Notes: generated by a model from the sequence alone, not told the origin. DNA of 64,000 nucleotides from Anabaena sphaerica FACHB-251 (GCF_014696825.1 NZ_JACJQU010000012.1:62001-126000), one strand, 5' to 3'. Shown: positions 17,450-27,069, counted from the first letter of the stretch. Made by a program: numbers and translations.

Positions 17450-17722
17450 TTAATCAAAGCAATAATGTTTTTTTACGTCTTTGGTAATTTCCCATATACA
17501 AGACATACCAGCAGGAAACGTCACTAAATCTCCTTTGCCCATCTGCACTGATTGTCCGCCATCAGGGGTAACAATTACATCGCCTTCCAAAAAGTAACAA
17601 GTTTCTTGAAAATCATAAGTCCAAGGGAATTTGGAAGCTTCTTTTTGCCAAATTGCCCAGTTGTATACACCTAACTGGTTGAGGCTCTCTTGACTAGGTT
17701 GATGCTCGATCTTAATTTTCAT
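17450..17722 (-). CDS. Small cupin domain protein
   Basis: 90 residues. One compact cupin barrel with WTYDFQETCYFLEGDVIVTP (motif 1, Glu and Tyr) and GKGDLVTFPAGMSCIWEI (motif 2). This matches the cupin_3/DUF861 (ureidoglycolate hydrolase-like) subfamily. The usual metal-binding histidines are partly replaced, so catalysis is doubtful. It is 22 bp from the start-side neighbour at 17745 on the same strand, which argues for co-transcription with the Mo-nitrogenase C-terminal domain protein. Function is unknown. Confidence 0.85.
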   Translation of the reverse strand: MKIKIEHQPSQESLNQLGVYNWAIWQKEASKFPWTYDFQETCYFLEGDVIVTPDGGQSVQMGKGDLVTFPAGMSCIWEITKDVKKHYCFD

Positions 17723-17744
17723 GCAGTCTTTAATCTAGTTGTAT

Positions 17745-18083
17745 TTAGCAGTAGGATTGGATATCCTCTCCACACTCATCTACTAAATAACATAATGCCC
17801 GAAAACGCAAGCCTACAAATTCGTCATATAGTGGATTTAGTTTGCACATTGGAGGAATGTGAGCGATTTTGCGACCTAAAAACATGATATCACGTTCAAA
17901 TGGACACTGAGCAGGAATCAGTTTGGCGATAAATTGAGCTAGTTTCCGATTGTGAAATTCGATTTCATCTAACCATTGACGTAGTGGTTGCAGTAAATCA
18001 GATTTATTTCCTGTTTGATGGTTGTTTTCGATATGGCTAATCAAAGTAGGGAAAATGATAGGTTGAGTATTTGTGGTGATCAT
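17745..18083 (-). CDS. Mo-dependent nitrogenase C-terminal domain protein (Mo-nitro_C)
   Basis: 112 residues. The segment PLRQWLDEIEFHNRKLAQFIAKLIPAQCPFERDI (shown in parts: LRQWLDEIEFHNRKLA, AQFIAKLIPAQCPFERD) followed by GRKIAHIPPMCKLNPLYDE is characteristic of Pfam Mo-nitro_C. The domain was named from a C-terminal extension of some cyanobacterial nitrogenase proteins and occurs as small stand-alone proteins in nitrogen-fixing species. Three conserved Cys (AQCP, PMCKL, ALCY) could bind metal. The function is not known. Transcribed toward the cupin gene. Confidence 0.85.
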   Translation of the reverse strand: MITTNTQPIIFPTLISHIENNHQTGNKSDLLQPLRQWLDEIEFHNRKLAQFIAKLIPAQCPFERDIMFLGRKIAHIPPMCKLNPLYDEFVGLRFRALCYLVDECGEDIQSYC

Positions 18084-18747
18084 AGTTCTAAATCCTGTTG
18101 TCTTCAGATTGATGAAATTTTGTCACTTTGGCTTATGAATATGCCATTTGATGCGGGAATCAGCATTGTCTTGGTAGTTCCAGGCAAGATAATTGCAACT
18201 AGTATATCTTACATAGAATAAGCAGAGAAAGTCTTTAACTAATTGCTATTTAAACTCACGGTATGTTGGAGAACTGTCCCGTTAAATACAAAATAACAAA
18301 GAAATTGTAAAAATGGTATTTCGTTAACTTATTAATAACTGATGTCGAATATTGTGATCTCATATATCAAACCCAAAGGCTTGGTGGGTAAACTATACAG
18401 TGCTGCAAATGGTAACTGTACAATTCAAAATATAGGGTTAGGTTTGACTATAACTAGGGTTGACTAATATTTGGCAATGACCTCAGAGGATTTTAAATCA
18501 GATTTTATCCAGACAAATGTTATATACGTTACATAAGCTAACCTAAATATTATCTAACTAGTAGCAAGATATCGTTTGATAAGAACAAACTAATTGACTT
18601 GCAAAATTAGCTTATCGAAAACAAAATATGCTATAATACATTTAATGTATTAATAAATAATCAACATTAATAATTGGACTTAATAAATTAATCTCAGGTA
18701 GGCAATGCCCACCATACGAGTAATCAAGTTTGTAGACTAAAAACTAT
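18084..18747. other. Long intergenic region, nothing recognised
   Basis: 664 bp upstream of the Mo-nitro_C gene and downstream of the HAD gene. AT-rich; a short hairpin repeat GGTAGGCAATGCCCACC lies at 18698-18714. No RNA gene, transposase or convincing open frame was seen. The length would allow a regulated leader or a small RNA. Confidence 0.4.
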
Positions 18748-19527
18748 CTAACTTTTTGGTGTTGACAAACTTTGTAAAATATAACTAGTTAATTCAAAAA
18801 ATCCTTCCCCTTCGGGCGCGGTAGTTACATAAGTAGGTTGATACTGTAACTGATTAGCATATTTCAGCACATTAGACACACCTACAGAAACAGGAAAATA
18901 ACAACTATTAAATAAACTTTCATCATTGGGACTATCACCTACTGTAACCACTTGATCGAGGGAATATTCTGGGAAGTATTCGCGCAATACTTGTAAAAGT
19001 CCCATCGCTTTATCTTGTCCTTGAGGCTTGATGTGACACTGGACATTGCTGTAAGTAAATCCCCATCCCTCAAGTTCGCAAAGGTTACTTAAGTATTGCA
19101 GTTCAGCTAATGTCAAAGAAGCAACATCAAATGTCCAATCTGTGACACGAAACCGATTGTCGGCAGATTCCTTGATTTGGGGAAATTGACTTTGTAATTT
19201 GGTAAAAGTTGTAGTTAAGTGCTGTCGATGTTCAGCTAAATCAGGAATCGGTGTTAAAGCTACTGATTCCAATTTATGAGATGAATAGAACAAACCCCCA
19301 TTTTCTGCCAATGCACCCGCAACTGGCATCAAACTACTTAGTCCACTTACCCAACCAGCTGAACGCCCCGTGACAATCAGTACCTGAACTCCTGCTGCTG
19401 CTAAATTCTCCAAAGCTTGCAACAGTGAGGATGTGAATTTGCCATCCTGAGTCAAAGTTCCATCCATATCTGTAGCTACGAGACGAATATTCTTCAAATC
19501 ATGAGAATTACTAATGTGTCTGGACAT
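18748..19527 (-). CDS. HAD superfamily (Cof/MPGP type) phosphatase
   Basis: About 259 residues from the ATG at 19527 (MSRHISNS); the longer frame to 19575 adds a hydrophobic stretch not expected in this cytosolic family. HAD motif I is VATDMDGTLTQDG, motif II VLIVTGRSAGW, the basic residue lies in HIKPQGQDKAMGLL, and motif IV is VVTVGDSPNDESLFNSC. The C2-type cap matches sucrose-phosphatase and mannosyl-3-phosphoglycerate phosphatase relatives. The substrate is a sugar phosphate or similar, but it cannot be named. It is divergent from the coiled-coil membrane protein gene at 19633. Confidence 0.88.
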   Translation of the reverse strand: MSRHISNSHDLKNIRLVATDMDGTLTQDGKFTSSLLQALENLAAAGVQVLIVTGRSAGWVSGLSSLMPVAGALAENGGLFYSSHKLESVALTPIPDLAEHRQHLTTTFTKLQSQFPQIKESADNRFRVTDWTFDVASLTLAELQYLSNLCELEGWGFTYSNVQCHIKPQGQDKAMGLLQVLREYFPEYSLDQVVTVGDSPNDESLFNSCYFPVSVGVSNVLKYANQLQYQPTYVTTAPEGEGFFELTSYILQSLSTPKS

Positions 19528-19632
19528 ATAAAACTCGTAATAAAGGAATATGATGTAAAAAAATATTAACAACACAGTAAAGTGATACCAAATTTTTGGG
19601 CATCCTAAACATTACGAGTAAAATATTTTAAT

Positions 19633-20451
19633 TTGCTAACCATGCTTAGTACAATGTTTCTAGCCCAGTCTTCAGATGCCAAGACTACAAAGGCAATCCA
19701 ACAAGTACCAGCTAGTGAGTCTCAGCCATCATCCTTATTCATGTTTGCCAGTGGAGGACTGCTGTTAGGACTAATAGCTCTGATTGTTTATGGCAAAATT
19801 TTAGTCCAGAAATATGAAAAAAAAATTAGGTTTGAAAACTTTCGCACCCGAGAACTAGAAAAAAAGTTGAAGTTGGCGCTGGAAACCATTCGCAAAATGG
19901 AAACCAACCCCGATTTAGTTCACTCCCGCGACTTTAACCTTGATTATTTGCGAATGCGGATGTCAGAAGAGGTATTTCGTTTTGGGATTGTTAATCAAAT
20001 TAAACTCAAGATTAAAGATAAAATTTCTCTAGCACTGCGTCCAGGCCAATCTCAACAGGGACAGGTTGGGGTTGCCAGCAGCACTGGCAGACAGGTAGAT
20101 CAGATTTTTGATGTTGAGTATGAAACTGGTGTTGCACCCAACATTGTCAAGCGAGTGCTGTTTCGGATTCAAATTCGGTTAATGAAGTTACCTACACAGG
20201 CAACTTCTACTACTATTAGCCAAATTATGGACTGTATAGAAACTTACCTTAGCCCTAGAGAAGATGAGGATTCATGGCAGCCAACAATTCAAGGTCGGAT
20301 TGTCTATATGCATTGGGATCAAAAGGCTAAACCTACTCCTTTACTCGTCTTGGAACAATCGAATGAAGGGGTAAATGTTACTTTCCGTACTACTCGTCAA
20401 CCAAATGTGACTGCACCCCCAAACACGCCAACTAGAAAGGCTAAGGCTTGA
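19633..20451 (+). CDS. Conserved membrane-anchored coiled-coil protein, unknown function
   Basis: 272 residues. A short N-terminal stretch outside or in the lumen is followed by one membrane helix (about 36-57, FMFASGGLLLGLIALIVYG). A basic coiled-coil region comes next (about 62-95, YEKKIRFENFRTRELEKKLKL in part). A folded domain from ~105 to ~250 contains LRMRMSEEVFRFGIVNQI and VKRVLFRIQIRLMKLPTQA. The tail is Thr/Pro-rich. I recall this only as a hypothetical protein of filamentous cyanobacteria. It is convergent with devA, 17 bp apart. Confidence 0.75.
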   Translation: MLTMLSTMFLAQSSDAKTTKAIQQVPASESQPSSLFMFASGGLLLGLIALIVYGKILVQKYEKKIRFENFRTRELEKKLKLALETIRKMETNPDLVHSRDFNLDYLRMRMSEEVFRFGIVNQIKLKIKDKISLALRPGQSQQGQVGVASSTGRQVDQIFDVEYETGVAPNIVKRVLFRIQIRLMKLPTQATSTTISQIMDCIETYLSPREDEDSWQPTIQGRIVYMHWDQKAKPTPLLVLEQSNEGVNVTFRTTRQPNVTAPPNTPTRKAKA

Positions 20452-20468
20452 CTCAGTAGAAAGTTTAG

Positions 20469-21209
20469 TTAGTGAGGATCGGAAACGTGCAGCCCTACCT
20501 TGTGGCTGTTATGTATGTTTTGGGCATCACGAGTTAACAGACCGTCTTCCATTTCGACGATGCGATCAGCTATATCCAAGATGCGGTTGTCATGGGTAAC
20601 TAGTAAAATGGCGGTTCCTTGGTCTTTGGCTAGACGCTGCATGATTTCTACCACATCGCGTCCTGATTGTTTATCTAATGCGGCCGTGGGTTCATCTGCT
20701 AAAACTAATGGAGGGTGATTGACTAAAGCGCGAGCGATCGCTATCCTTTGTTTTTGCCCACCAGATAAATTGTCTGGGTAGTAGTTCATCCGTTCTGCCA
20801 ACCCCACTGCACCCAGCATGGCTTCTGACTTCTTAATAGTTTCCGATTGAGAAATCCGCTGATTTAATTCCACTGCCATTTGCACATTCTGCCTAGCAGT
20901 TAAAAAACCCAGTAAATTATGAGCCTGGAAAATATAACCGATACTGCGTCGGCTTTGTACAAGTTGACTTTGACTAGAACCAAATAGTTCTTTACCTAAA
21001 AATTTCAGGCTGCCTTCTTGCACAGAACGCAAACCACCTATGAGGCTTAGTAATGTAGTTTTACCTGAACCTGATGGTCCAGTCATAATTACAATTTCTC
21101 CGGCATATATTTCTAGGCTGATATCAAATAAAATTTGTTTTCTCAGCGCACCTTTACCATAGTAATGGTTGATATTTTTAATAGCGATTACAGGTTCTGT
21201 ACTGTTCAT
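20469..21209 (-). CDS. devA: DevA-type ABC transporter ATP-binding protein
   Basis: 246 residues. Walker A is GPSGSGKTT, the Q-loop region YIFQAHNLLGFLTARQNV, the signature LSGGQKQRIAIARAL, Walker B LVLADEPTAALD and the switch His in LLVTHDNRI. The sequence groups with DevA/MacB-like ATPases, which power export through an FtsX-type permease. It is the last gene of a devB-devC-devA run on the minus strand, 67 bp after devC. In Anabaena, DevBCA with a TolC-like outer-membrane protein exports glycolipids for the heterocyst envelope. Nostocales carry several paralogous sets, so this one may serve another substrate. Confidence 0.9.
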   Translation of the reverse strand: MNSTEPVIAIKNINHYYGKGALRKQILFDISLEIYAGEIVIMTGPSGSGKTTLLSLIGGLRSVQEGSLKFLGKELFGSSQSQLVQSRRSIGYIFQAHNLLGFLTARQNVQMAVELNQRISQSETIKKSEAMLGAVGLAERMNYYPDNLSGGQKQRIAIARALVNHPPLVLADEPTAALDKQSGRDVVEIMQRLAKDQGTAILLVTHDNRILDIADRIVEMEDGLLTRDAQNIHNSHKVGLHVSDPH

Positions 21210-21276
21210 AATTGGTAATAGATAATTGGTAATAGTTATTTATCCTTCTTCTGCCCTCTCCCCTCTGCCTCCTGCC

Positions 21277-22431
21277 TTAGAAAATATCAGCAGGGTCGGC
21301 TGAACGTAATTTTCTCATGGCGATCGCTCCAGAGATAAAACACATTAAAATAGTCAATATTAGTACCATGATAGCGCGATAAGAACTCATGAAAACTGGT
21401 AAAAGTGTCGCATCTCTAGCAACTTGGTACATAAAAATAGCGCAAGCAAATCCAGGAATATATCCTAAAACTGCTAACATAAAAGCTTCTTGAAGAATCA
21501 CAGTTAATAGATAGTTTTGTGTATACCCTATAGCTTTGAGCGTAGCATATTCAGATAAATGATCTGTTACTTCTGTATACAAAATTTGATAAACAATTAC
21601 GGTTCCCACAATAAAACCCATAATTGTCCCTAAAGTGAAAATAAAACCAATCGCCGTACTAGTTGCCCAGTAGTTTCTTTCAAAGGCAATAAATTCTTCT
21701 TTGGTTAAAACATTAACATCTGTAGGTAGATAAGTCCGCAAATATTCAGTAACTTGGTTGATATCTGCTCCTGGTTTTAATCTAATTAACCCAATATCAA
21801 TTAATCCAGTTTGTCGGTTAGAAAATATCCGCAAAAAATTGACATCACTAGTAATTAGATTACCGTCTGCTCCAAAAGATGCACCTAAAGTAAATAATCC
21901 GGCTACTTTAATACGTCTTCTTCTCACTTCTGCTGTTACATTTTTTCCCTGATCAAAATCAGCAGCAATCGGACCATATTCTACTCTAGAAGAACGGTCA
22001 AATAATACCACATCAGGCATTTTCAGTTTATCTAAATTCTCCTCGACACCAGGCAAATCAAATACGTTAACTTCTGGATTTATGCCAAAAGTAAGAATAC
22101 TTCGAGGGCGACCAGTAATAGGATTTTTCCAGCTTGTATAGTCTAAATATATAGGATGCACTGACTCCACCGCTGGCAAATCTAAAGCTCTATATAATCG
22201 CCGTTGGGAAAAAGGTTTCATAGCTAACACAGCATTAGATTGATTGTTAATTAAAACAATGTCACCCTTTAAACTGCTGTGCATTCGGACGTTACTATAA
22301 TATAGTGCATCCCGGAAACCAAGCTGCATAAACATCAAAATATCAGCAAAGGCAATACCTGATAAAGCCACAGCTAGGCGAGTTTTTTCTCTTGTCAGTT
22401 GTAGCCAAGATAGAGGTATTTTTTGAGTCAT
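21277..22431 (-). CDS. devC: DevC-type ABC transporter permease
   Basis: About 384 residues from ATG 22431 (a TTG three codons upstream is less likely). It begins IPLSWLQLTREKTRLAVALSG followed by a membrane helix (FADILMFMQLGF), then a long periplasmic domain (~45-250). Three C-terminal helices follow (about 260-285, 310-340, 350-375). This is the FtsX/MacB permease layout. The sequence ALSGIAFADILMFMQLGFRD is typical of DevC. It lies between devB and devA and should form the membrane part of the exporter. Ends in RKLRSADPADIF. Confidence 0.92.
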   Translation of the reverse strand: MTQKIPLSWLQLTREKTRLAVALSGIAFADILMFMQLGFRDALYYSNVRMHSSLKGDIVLINNQSNAVLAMKPFSQRRLYRALDLPAVESVHPIYLDYTSWKNPITGRPRSILTFGINPEVNVFDLPGVEENLDKLKMPDVVLFDRSSRVEYGPIAADFDQGKNVTAEVRRRRIKVAGLFTLGASFGADGNLITSDVNFLRIFSNRQTGLIDIGLIRLKPGADINQVTEYLRTYLPTDVNVLTKEEFIAFERNYWATSTAIGFIFTLGTIMGFIVGTVIVYQILYTEVTDHLSEYATLKAIGYTQNYLLTVILQEAFMLAVLGYIPGFACAIFMYQVARDATLLPVFMSSYRAIMVLILTILMCFISGAIAMRKLRSADPADIF

Positions 22432-22447
22432 TTTAAACAATTAAAAA

Positions 22448-22481
22448 TAGGGAATAGGCAACAGGGAATAGGGAATAGGGA
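22448..22481. repeat. Heptamer tandem repeat (AGGGAAT)
   Basis: Four to five slightly varied copies of AGGGAAT/AGGCAAC between devC and devB. Confidence 0.8.
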
Positions 22482-22562
22482 AAATAACAATTTAAAAACT
22501 CCTTGAACTCCTAAAATTTGAGTTTTGACTTTCCCAAGGAAAACTCCTGACTCCTGCTGTAA

Positions 22563-24002
22563 TTACTTTTTCTTGCTCACTTCATCAGTATTAATTTCAA
22601 CAACGACTTTAGCGTTAGTTAAACCAGAAACGCGCTGACTATATTCTGGAGCAAGAGCAATTTTCACCTCTACTACTCTGGCATCAATATCTGCGGCTGG
22701 ATCTGTATTCAGCACATCTTTTTTACCTATTTTTCTACCAATTTCAGTGATATTGCCCTTTATTTGCCCGCTAAATGCGCCGTTATCACTGGTGATAGTC
22801 GCACTTTGACCAACAAGAACTTTACCAATACTATCTTCGGGAATTTCGGCAATTACAAACATCTGATCGGTTTGTCCAATCTCAGCAATGCCATTTGCAC
22901 TCATGACTTCGCCTGATTTGGTGTGAACTTTTAAAATTTCTCCAGGGGTTGGTGCTTTGACGTAACTTAATTGCAGTTCTGCTTGAGCTTTTCTGACAAA
23001 GGCGATCGCATTGCTAATTTGGGCTTGTGCCATTTGTACATCTGTAGGACGAACATCTAACAACCTGCTTAATCTAGCCCTTTCTTCGTCGATTTGCTTT
23101 TGTAAAGTGGACACAGTTTTGTCGCGGGTGGCTGTGGCTTCGATAAGTTGCTGTTGCAAAGTAGCGATAGTTTTGATTTGAGTAGCTCTAGCTTCAGCAA
23201 TTTGTTGTTGCAAGGTTCCCAGTGCTTGTCTTAAACTGGCTTGAGTTTCCCGCACTTGTTGATTAGCAGTAGCTGCACGCAACCGCCTTTTATCTCTTTC
23301 TTGCTGAGAAATAGCCCCCTCTCGGTATAAAAACTCATAGCGCCCAGCATCAACTTGAGCGTCACGCTGTTCGGCTCGTATCCGGTCAATTGTAGCTCTT
23401 AAACTATCTCTCTGTCCGCTCAGTTCGGCTTCTAACCGTTTAATTGTGGCTGTTTGGGCGATTTTTTCCCCACTTAACTCGGCAGCGATGCGGGCAATAG
23501 TTGCTTGTTGAGCATCTTTTTCCCCTGCTAATTGTGCTTGTAAACGAGCAATGACCGCTGATTGAGCTTGAATATCTCTTGGTGAAGCAGCTTTGATCTG
23601 AGCTAAATTAGCACGAGATTCTTGCAGTCTGGCTTTTGCTTCTTCGACTGCTGCCATGTTGCTATCGCGGCTGTCTAAAATGGCAATAACTTGACCTTGC
23701 TGTACTCGCTGTCCTTCTCTGACTAAGAGTTGCTGTACTCGTGAACCTGCTGATAGTCCTGAGTTGGGAGCAGCAATTTTAATCACTTCTCCTCGCGGTT
23801 CTAATCTGCCTACAGCACTAATGCTTTTGGGGGTTGGTGCTATGGATACAGAAGAAGTTAGTTTTTTGAGTTGTTCAATTTTAGCTGTAGCTAGGAATCC
23901 AGCTGCGATCGCTACTGGTAAGGCTACAGCAATTTTCAACCAAACTTTAGATTTTTCTAGTGCCTGTTCTGTTAACTTTGGCTTCTCAGTCACCCTTGAC
24001 AT
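22563..24002 (-). CDS. devB: DevB-type HlyD-family membrane fusion protein
   Basis: 479 residues. One N-terminal membrane helix (about 22-42) is followed by a biotinyl-lipoyl half-motif (SAVGRLEPRGEVIKIAAPN). A long paired coiled coil follows (~115-335), built from unusual near-repeats such as IARLQAQLAGEKDAQQA, IARIAAELSGEKIAQTA and IKRLEAELSGQRDSLRA, about 17-18 residues each. The second lipoyl half (YVKAPTPGEILKVHTKSGE) and beta-barrel region follow. DevB bridges the inner-membrane pump to a TolC-like channel. It is the first gene of the run, and the 880-bp upstream gap probably holds its promoter. Confidence 0.92.
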   Translation of the reverse strand: MSRVTEKPKLTEQALEKSKVWLKIAVALPVAIAAGFLATAKIEQLKKLTSSVSIAPTPKSISAVGRLEPRGEVIKIAAPNSGLSAGSRVQQLLVREGQRVQQGQVIAILDSRDSNMAAVEEAKARLQESRANLAQIKAASPRDIQAQSAVIARLQAQLAGEKDAQQATIARIAAELSGEKIAQTATIKRLEAELSGQRDSLRATIDRIRAEQRDAQVDAGRYEFLYREGAISQQERDKRRLRAATANQQVRETQASLRQALGTLQQQIAEARATQIKTIATLQQQLIEATATRDKTVSTLQKQIDEERARLSRLLDVRPTDVQMAQAQISNAIAFVRKAQAELQLSYVKAPTPGEILKVHTKSGEVMSANGIAEIGQTDQMFVIAEIPEDSIGKVLVGQSATITSDNGAFSGQIKGNITEIGRKIGKKDVLNTDPAADIDARVVEVKIALAPEYSQRVSGLTNAKVVVEINTDEVSKKK

Positions 24003-24884
24003 GGTATATTGCCCTTCTATCTGATTTGTAAGTCTTGGAAGTAAAAAAGCAAATTAGCCTCAGTTGATTTAGTAAAATATGAGTTGTAATTGCACGAAAA
24101 GTTAAGGGAATTCATCATGTTGAATTCACAAATTTAAGCACCCAAATACTAACCCTGCTAGTTATAACCGTGATGGGGAGACGGAAAAACAAATCAAGTC
24201 AAAAGTCAAAATTAAATAATTTCTACCTCCTGACTTCTGCTTTCTGACTCCTGACTAGCAGCTGACGTTACTATTTATTGCTGAATATTTCTGAAAGCAA
24301 CCTGGTATAAATTTGCTAGGAATAATCATGCAGACATCTTCTAAGCTGTAGACTATTGCCAAGAGTTTCTACAACCATAGATGAGCTTTCTTTAAGTTAT
24401 CAGTCTGTTCATTATTTACTGTTTACTGATAACTGTTTATTTATTCCATACTTGAAACTAGGGAAATGTGCCAAAAAATATAAAATCGGCTTTTCTCAAA
24501 TCTAAAATTGGCACAGCCAAGGAGAAACTGAAAAATATCTGTCAAATAGAGCATTCCTAACATCACAGTTTTCCTAACTTGATTGTTATAGCAACCGCCA
24601 AGGTGGTTAGGAGATCAACAGATGATAAAACTTAAACACAAATGGACTTTCAACTCTGTCATCTGTCACCTGCTATAAATGAATTGTTAACCTGTGAGCA
24701 GAATTAGTTGTTTACATCTAACAAGACAACAAATATATCTTTGGTTATTTACTGAAAAGATTTGATGCGCTACTTTTACCCCTACTGTTTTTAGACTCCA
24801 TTAAACTCTAGTTAAATGAATTCTACATTCATCAGTTATGGAAAAACGTAACGGAGCTTACAGATATGGAGTATGGAAAAATTT
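24003..24884. other. Long region upstream of devB
   Basis: 882 bp without a recognisable gene. It should contain the devBCA promoter. I looked for a GTA-N8-TAC NtcA site and saw no convincing match. A repeat copy lies at 24586-24615. No RNA gene was recognised. Confidence 0.45.
24586..24615. repeat. 30-bp repeat shared with 12505-12534
   Basis: TTATAGCA followed by an imperfect palindrome AACCGCCAAGGTGGTT (24592-24607) and AGGAGAT. The other copy is upstream of the malic enzyme gene. Confidence 0.6.
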
Positions 24885-25250
24885 TTAATCAACATCAATT
24901 TGACCTTTTGAGCAGCCGTACTTACCATGAAAATAAGAACCACCATATAAGTACCACTGCAAGTTACTAAGAATTTCCACAGCATTTTCTGCTGTGATGG
25001 TTTTAGTCATAGCCTCAGTAATTAAGCCCCGATACCATCTAGCTGACTGCGATAAATGCTCATACTCCACAAAATAGTGCAACCATAACCTTTGACAAGC
25101 GCAGCATTTGTAAATTGACACTTCGCCGAATCTGCCCTTGCTTTTATCAATTCCTATGTTTCTACTCAGAAACTTTCCATATTGCAACCCATCAGGAAAA
25201 ATACAACTGCAAGGTTGATTGTTGGCAGGATTTTCCAGATTATTTGTCAT
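24885..25250 (-). CDS. Hypothetical protein with zinc-ribbon-like cysteines
   Basis: 121 residues, unrecognised. Cysteines occur as PCSCIFPDG (about 14-20) and YKCCACQRLWLHYF (about 48-61), a spacing that could hold a zinc ion. The central EYEHLSQSARWYRGLI and AENAVEILSNLQWYLYGGSYF look like a folded, soluble domain. There is no signal peptide or membrane helix. It might belong to an immunity- or SMI1-like small family but I have no firm evidence. It lies alone between the devB upstream region and pcyA. Confidence 0.6.
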   Translation of the reverse strand: MTNNLENPANNQPCSCIFPDGLQYGKFLSRNIGIDKSKGRFGEVSIYKCCACQRLWLHYFVEYEHLSQSARWYRGLITEAMTKTITAENAVEILSNLQWYLYGGSYFHGKYGCSKGQIDVD

Positions 25251-25373
25251 TTCTCCCCATGAGTTTCATCTTCAATTACATGACAGCTTTTTTTCTGGCT
25301 TAATAATTTCCTTAATATAGGACTCCTATTTGATTATTGAACAAGACTCAGTACACACGGAAAATCTTCTTAC

Positions 25374-25404
25374 CTGTTCCCTGTTCCCTGTTCCCTGTTC
25401 CCTG
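25374..25404. repeat. Heptamer tandem repeat (CTGTTCC)
   Basis: Four consecutive copies of CTGTTCC downstream of pcyA. Confidence 0.9.
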
Positions 25405-25452
25405 CCTCTACGAAAAATTCATAAATCAAATCGGATCACTATAATTTGATGA

Positions 25453-26190
25453 TTATTCTGGTAAATCAAATAATACAGTGGTCATGTAATTTTCTGCCCA
25501 ATCTTGACCAAAAGCTTTTTCTAGAACACGTCTAGTTTTGTCATTTTGTTGCTGTTTTGTACAATAGTTGTGTTGTCCAGCAATAATTGAGGCTACTTTT
25601 TCCGGTGCTACGGGACTAGAGGAAGTTGCTTGACTGCAATGAATCTCTAAAAATTCTTGGACGCGAGACAGAAACAAGGTTTCTTCTTCTGGAGAACTAG
25701 GACGAACAAACATACAAAAATCAGAAAATATATTTCCCCAGTCTGGTAACTCACGGGGTTGGGAAAAGTTGATCGCTGTTAACTCGGTCAGGGCAAAATT
25801 ATAAGCTACTGGTAAGCTTCTATGTAAGTTTACAGGAGAAAGATCAGCGATCGCCGCACTAATTTGACCTCTACCCCCAACTAAATCGCAACCAAACATG
25901 GGTAGATCATATTCTGGTCGGGGAAACATTACACAATGCAAAATATCTAACATATTCCCCACCTTTGCTAGTTCCAAGTGCATTTTGCGAAACTGGGGTG
26001 TTTGATAACAGCGGTTTTCTATAATCAGTTTTTCGCCTTCTAGTCTACCTTCCACATATCCCAACTCAGCCGGTAAATGATAGGGTGATAAATCTAGGTA
26101 TTTATGCCAAACCCCTTCAATGGTATTAGCTAGTTGACGGATGAGGGGATGTTGTTGTTCACGAAGGGAGGCGGTAGGGTTGGAAGACAT
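25453..26190 (-). CDS. pcyA: Phycocyanobilin:ferredoxin oxidoreductase PcyA
   Basis: 245 residues, the normal length. It reduces biliverdin IXalpha by four electrons from ferredoxin to phycocyanobilin, the chromophore of phycocyanin and phytochromes. The catalytic residues match the spacing known for Synechocystis Glu76/His88/Asp105: here Glu73 (HLELAKVG), His85 ([17 protein letters not shown]) and Asp102 ([10 protein letters not shown]). It acts in the cytoplasm with petF-type ferredoxin; such a gene is at 59836. It is monocistronic, flanked by heptamer repeats. BvdR at 60953 uses the same substrate. Confidence 0.96.
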   Translation of the reverse strand: MSSNPTASLREQQHPLIRQLANTIEGVWHKYLDLSPYHLPAELGYVEGRLEGEKLIIENRCYQTPQFRKMHLELAKVGNMLDILHCVMFPRPEYDLPMFGCDLVGGRGQISAAIADLSPVNLHRSLPVAYNFALTELTAINFSQPRELPDWGNIFSDFCMFVRPSSPEEETLFLSRVQEFLEIHCSQATSSSPVAPEKVASIIAGQHNYCTKQQQNDKTRRVLEKAFGQDWAENYMTTVLFDLPE

Positions 26191-26355
26191 ATTATTTGAA
26201 TCATGTAATTTAGTGTCTAGTTTACAATTACTAAGTACATTCTGTTATACTGAAAATTATAAACACACAGCACACATAGCAACACTCTATTTTTATGATT
26301 TTAGGTGAAAATTATGATTGAAAAAGTAATTTTTCCTCACAACCAACAATTATCA

Positions 26356-26949
26356 CTATTCCCAAAAGTCAACCACATCATACCCCAATTCGGCGATCAT
26401 TTGCCGCAATAGGGGTAAACTTAACCCAATCACATTACTGTGACAACCTTCAATTTTTTCTACAAACAAACTCCCAAATCCTTCTAAAGCAAAAGCACCA
26501 GCACATTTAAGAGGTTCACCTGTAGCTACATAAGCTTGAATTGCGCGATCGCTCATCTGACCAAAATAAACTCTAGTCACTTGACATTTGACAATAGTGC
26601 GATTCTGTGTATTATCAATCAAAACATGACCAGTATACAAGTCTCCAAAATTACCTTGCATTAATTGCCAACGAGTGATCGCTTCCTGTGCATCCGCTGG
26701 TTTACCATGAATCTCACCATTCATAGCTAAAATCGAATCACAACCCATCACCAAAGCCGATGAAAACTGGGGTGCTACAGTCTCCGCTTTACACTGAGCC
26801 AGAGTCTGTACCAATTGTGCTGGTTCACTGATTTGAATTTGCGACTCATCAAAATCACTAGGGCAAACTATCGGTTCAATACCTACAGTTTGCAACAAGC
26901 GACGACGCGCAGGAGAAGCGGAAGCGAGTATAAATTGAGGAATTTTCAT
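26356..26949 (-). CDS. maf: Maf family nucleotide pyrophosphatase
   Basis: About 197 residues from the ATG at 26949 ([19 protein letters not shown]); the longer frame to 26988 adds a non-conserved hydrophobic start. Maf signatures are [44 protein letters not shown] and [19 protein letters not shown], ending [19 protein letters not shown]. Maf proteins hydrolyse non-canonical or canonical nucleoside triphosphates to monophosphates. The subtype (dTTP/UTP or m7GTP) is not decided here. It is 79 bp upstream of pcyA in the direction of transcription. Confidence 0.92.
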   Translation of the reverse strand: MKIPQFILASASPARRRLLQTVGIEPIVCPSDFDESQIQISEPAQLVQTLAQCKAETVAPQFSSALVMGCDSILAMNGEIHGKPADAQEAITRWQLMQGNFGDLYTGHVLIDNTQNRTIVKCQVTRVYFGQMSDRAIQAYVATGEPLKCAGAFALEGFGSLFVEKIEGCHSNVIGLSLPLLRQMIAELGYDVVDFWE

Positions 26950-27021
26950 AGTCAATAATATAAGTAATTGGTAATTGAGAAAAAGCAATAGGCAAAAGAA
27001 AGATCATATTTTTCCCCTGCT

Positions 27022-27060
27022 CCCAGTCCCCAGTCCCCAGTCCCCAGTCCCCAGTCCCCA
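27022..27060. repeat. Heptamer tandem repeat (CCAGTCC)
   Basis: Five and a half consecutive copies of a 7-bp unit between psbP and maf. Confidence 0.92.
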
Positions 27061-27069
27061 ATCACCTAA

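Noticed and set aside
24003-24884. Possible NtcA site upstream of devB
   Set aside because: I found no GTA-N8-TAC match with a properly placed -10 box by eye, so no site is reported.
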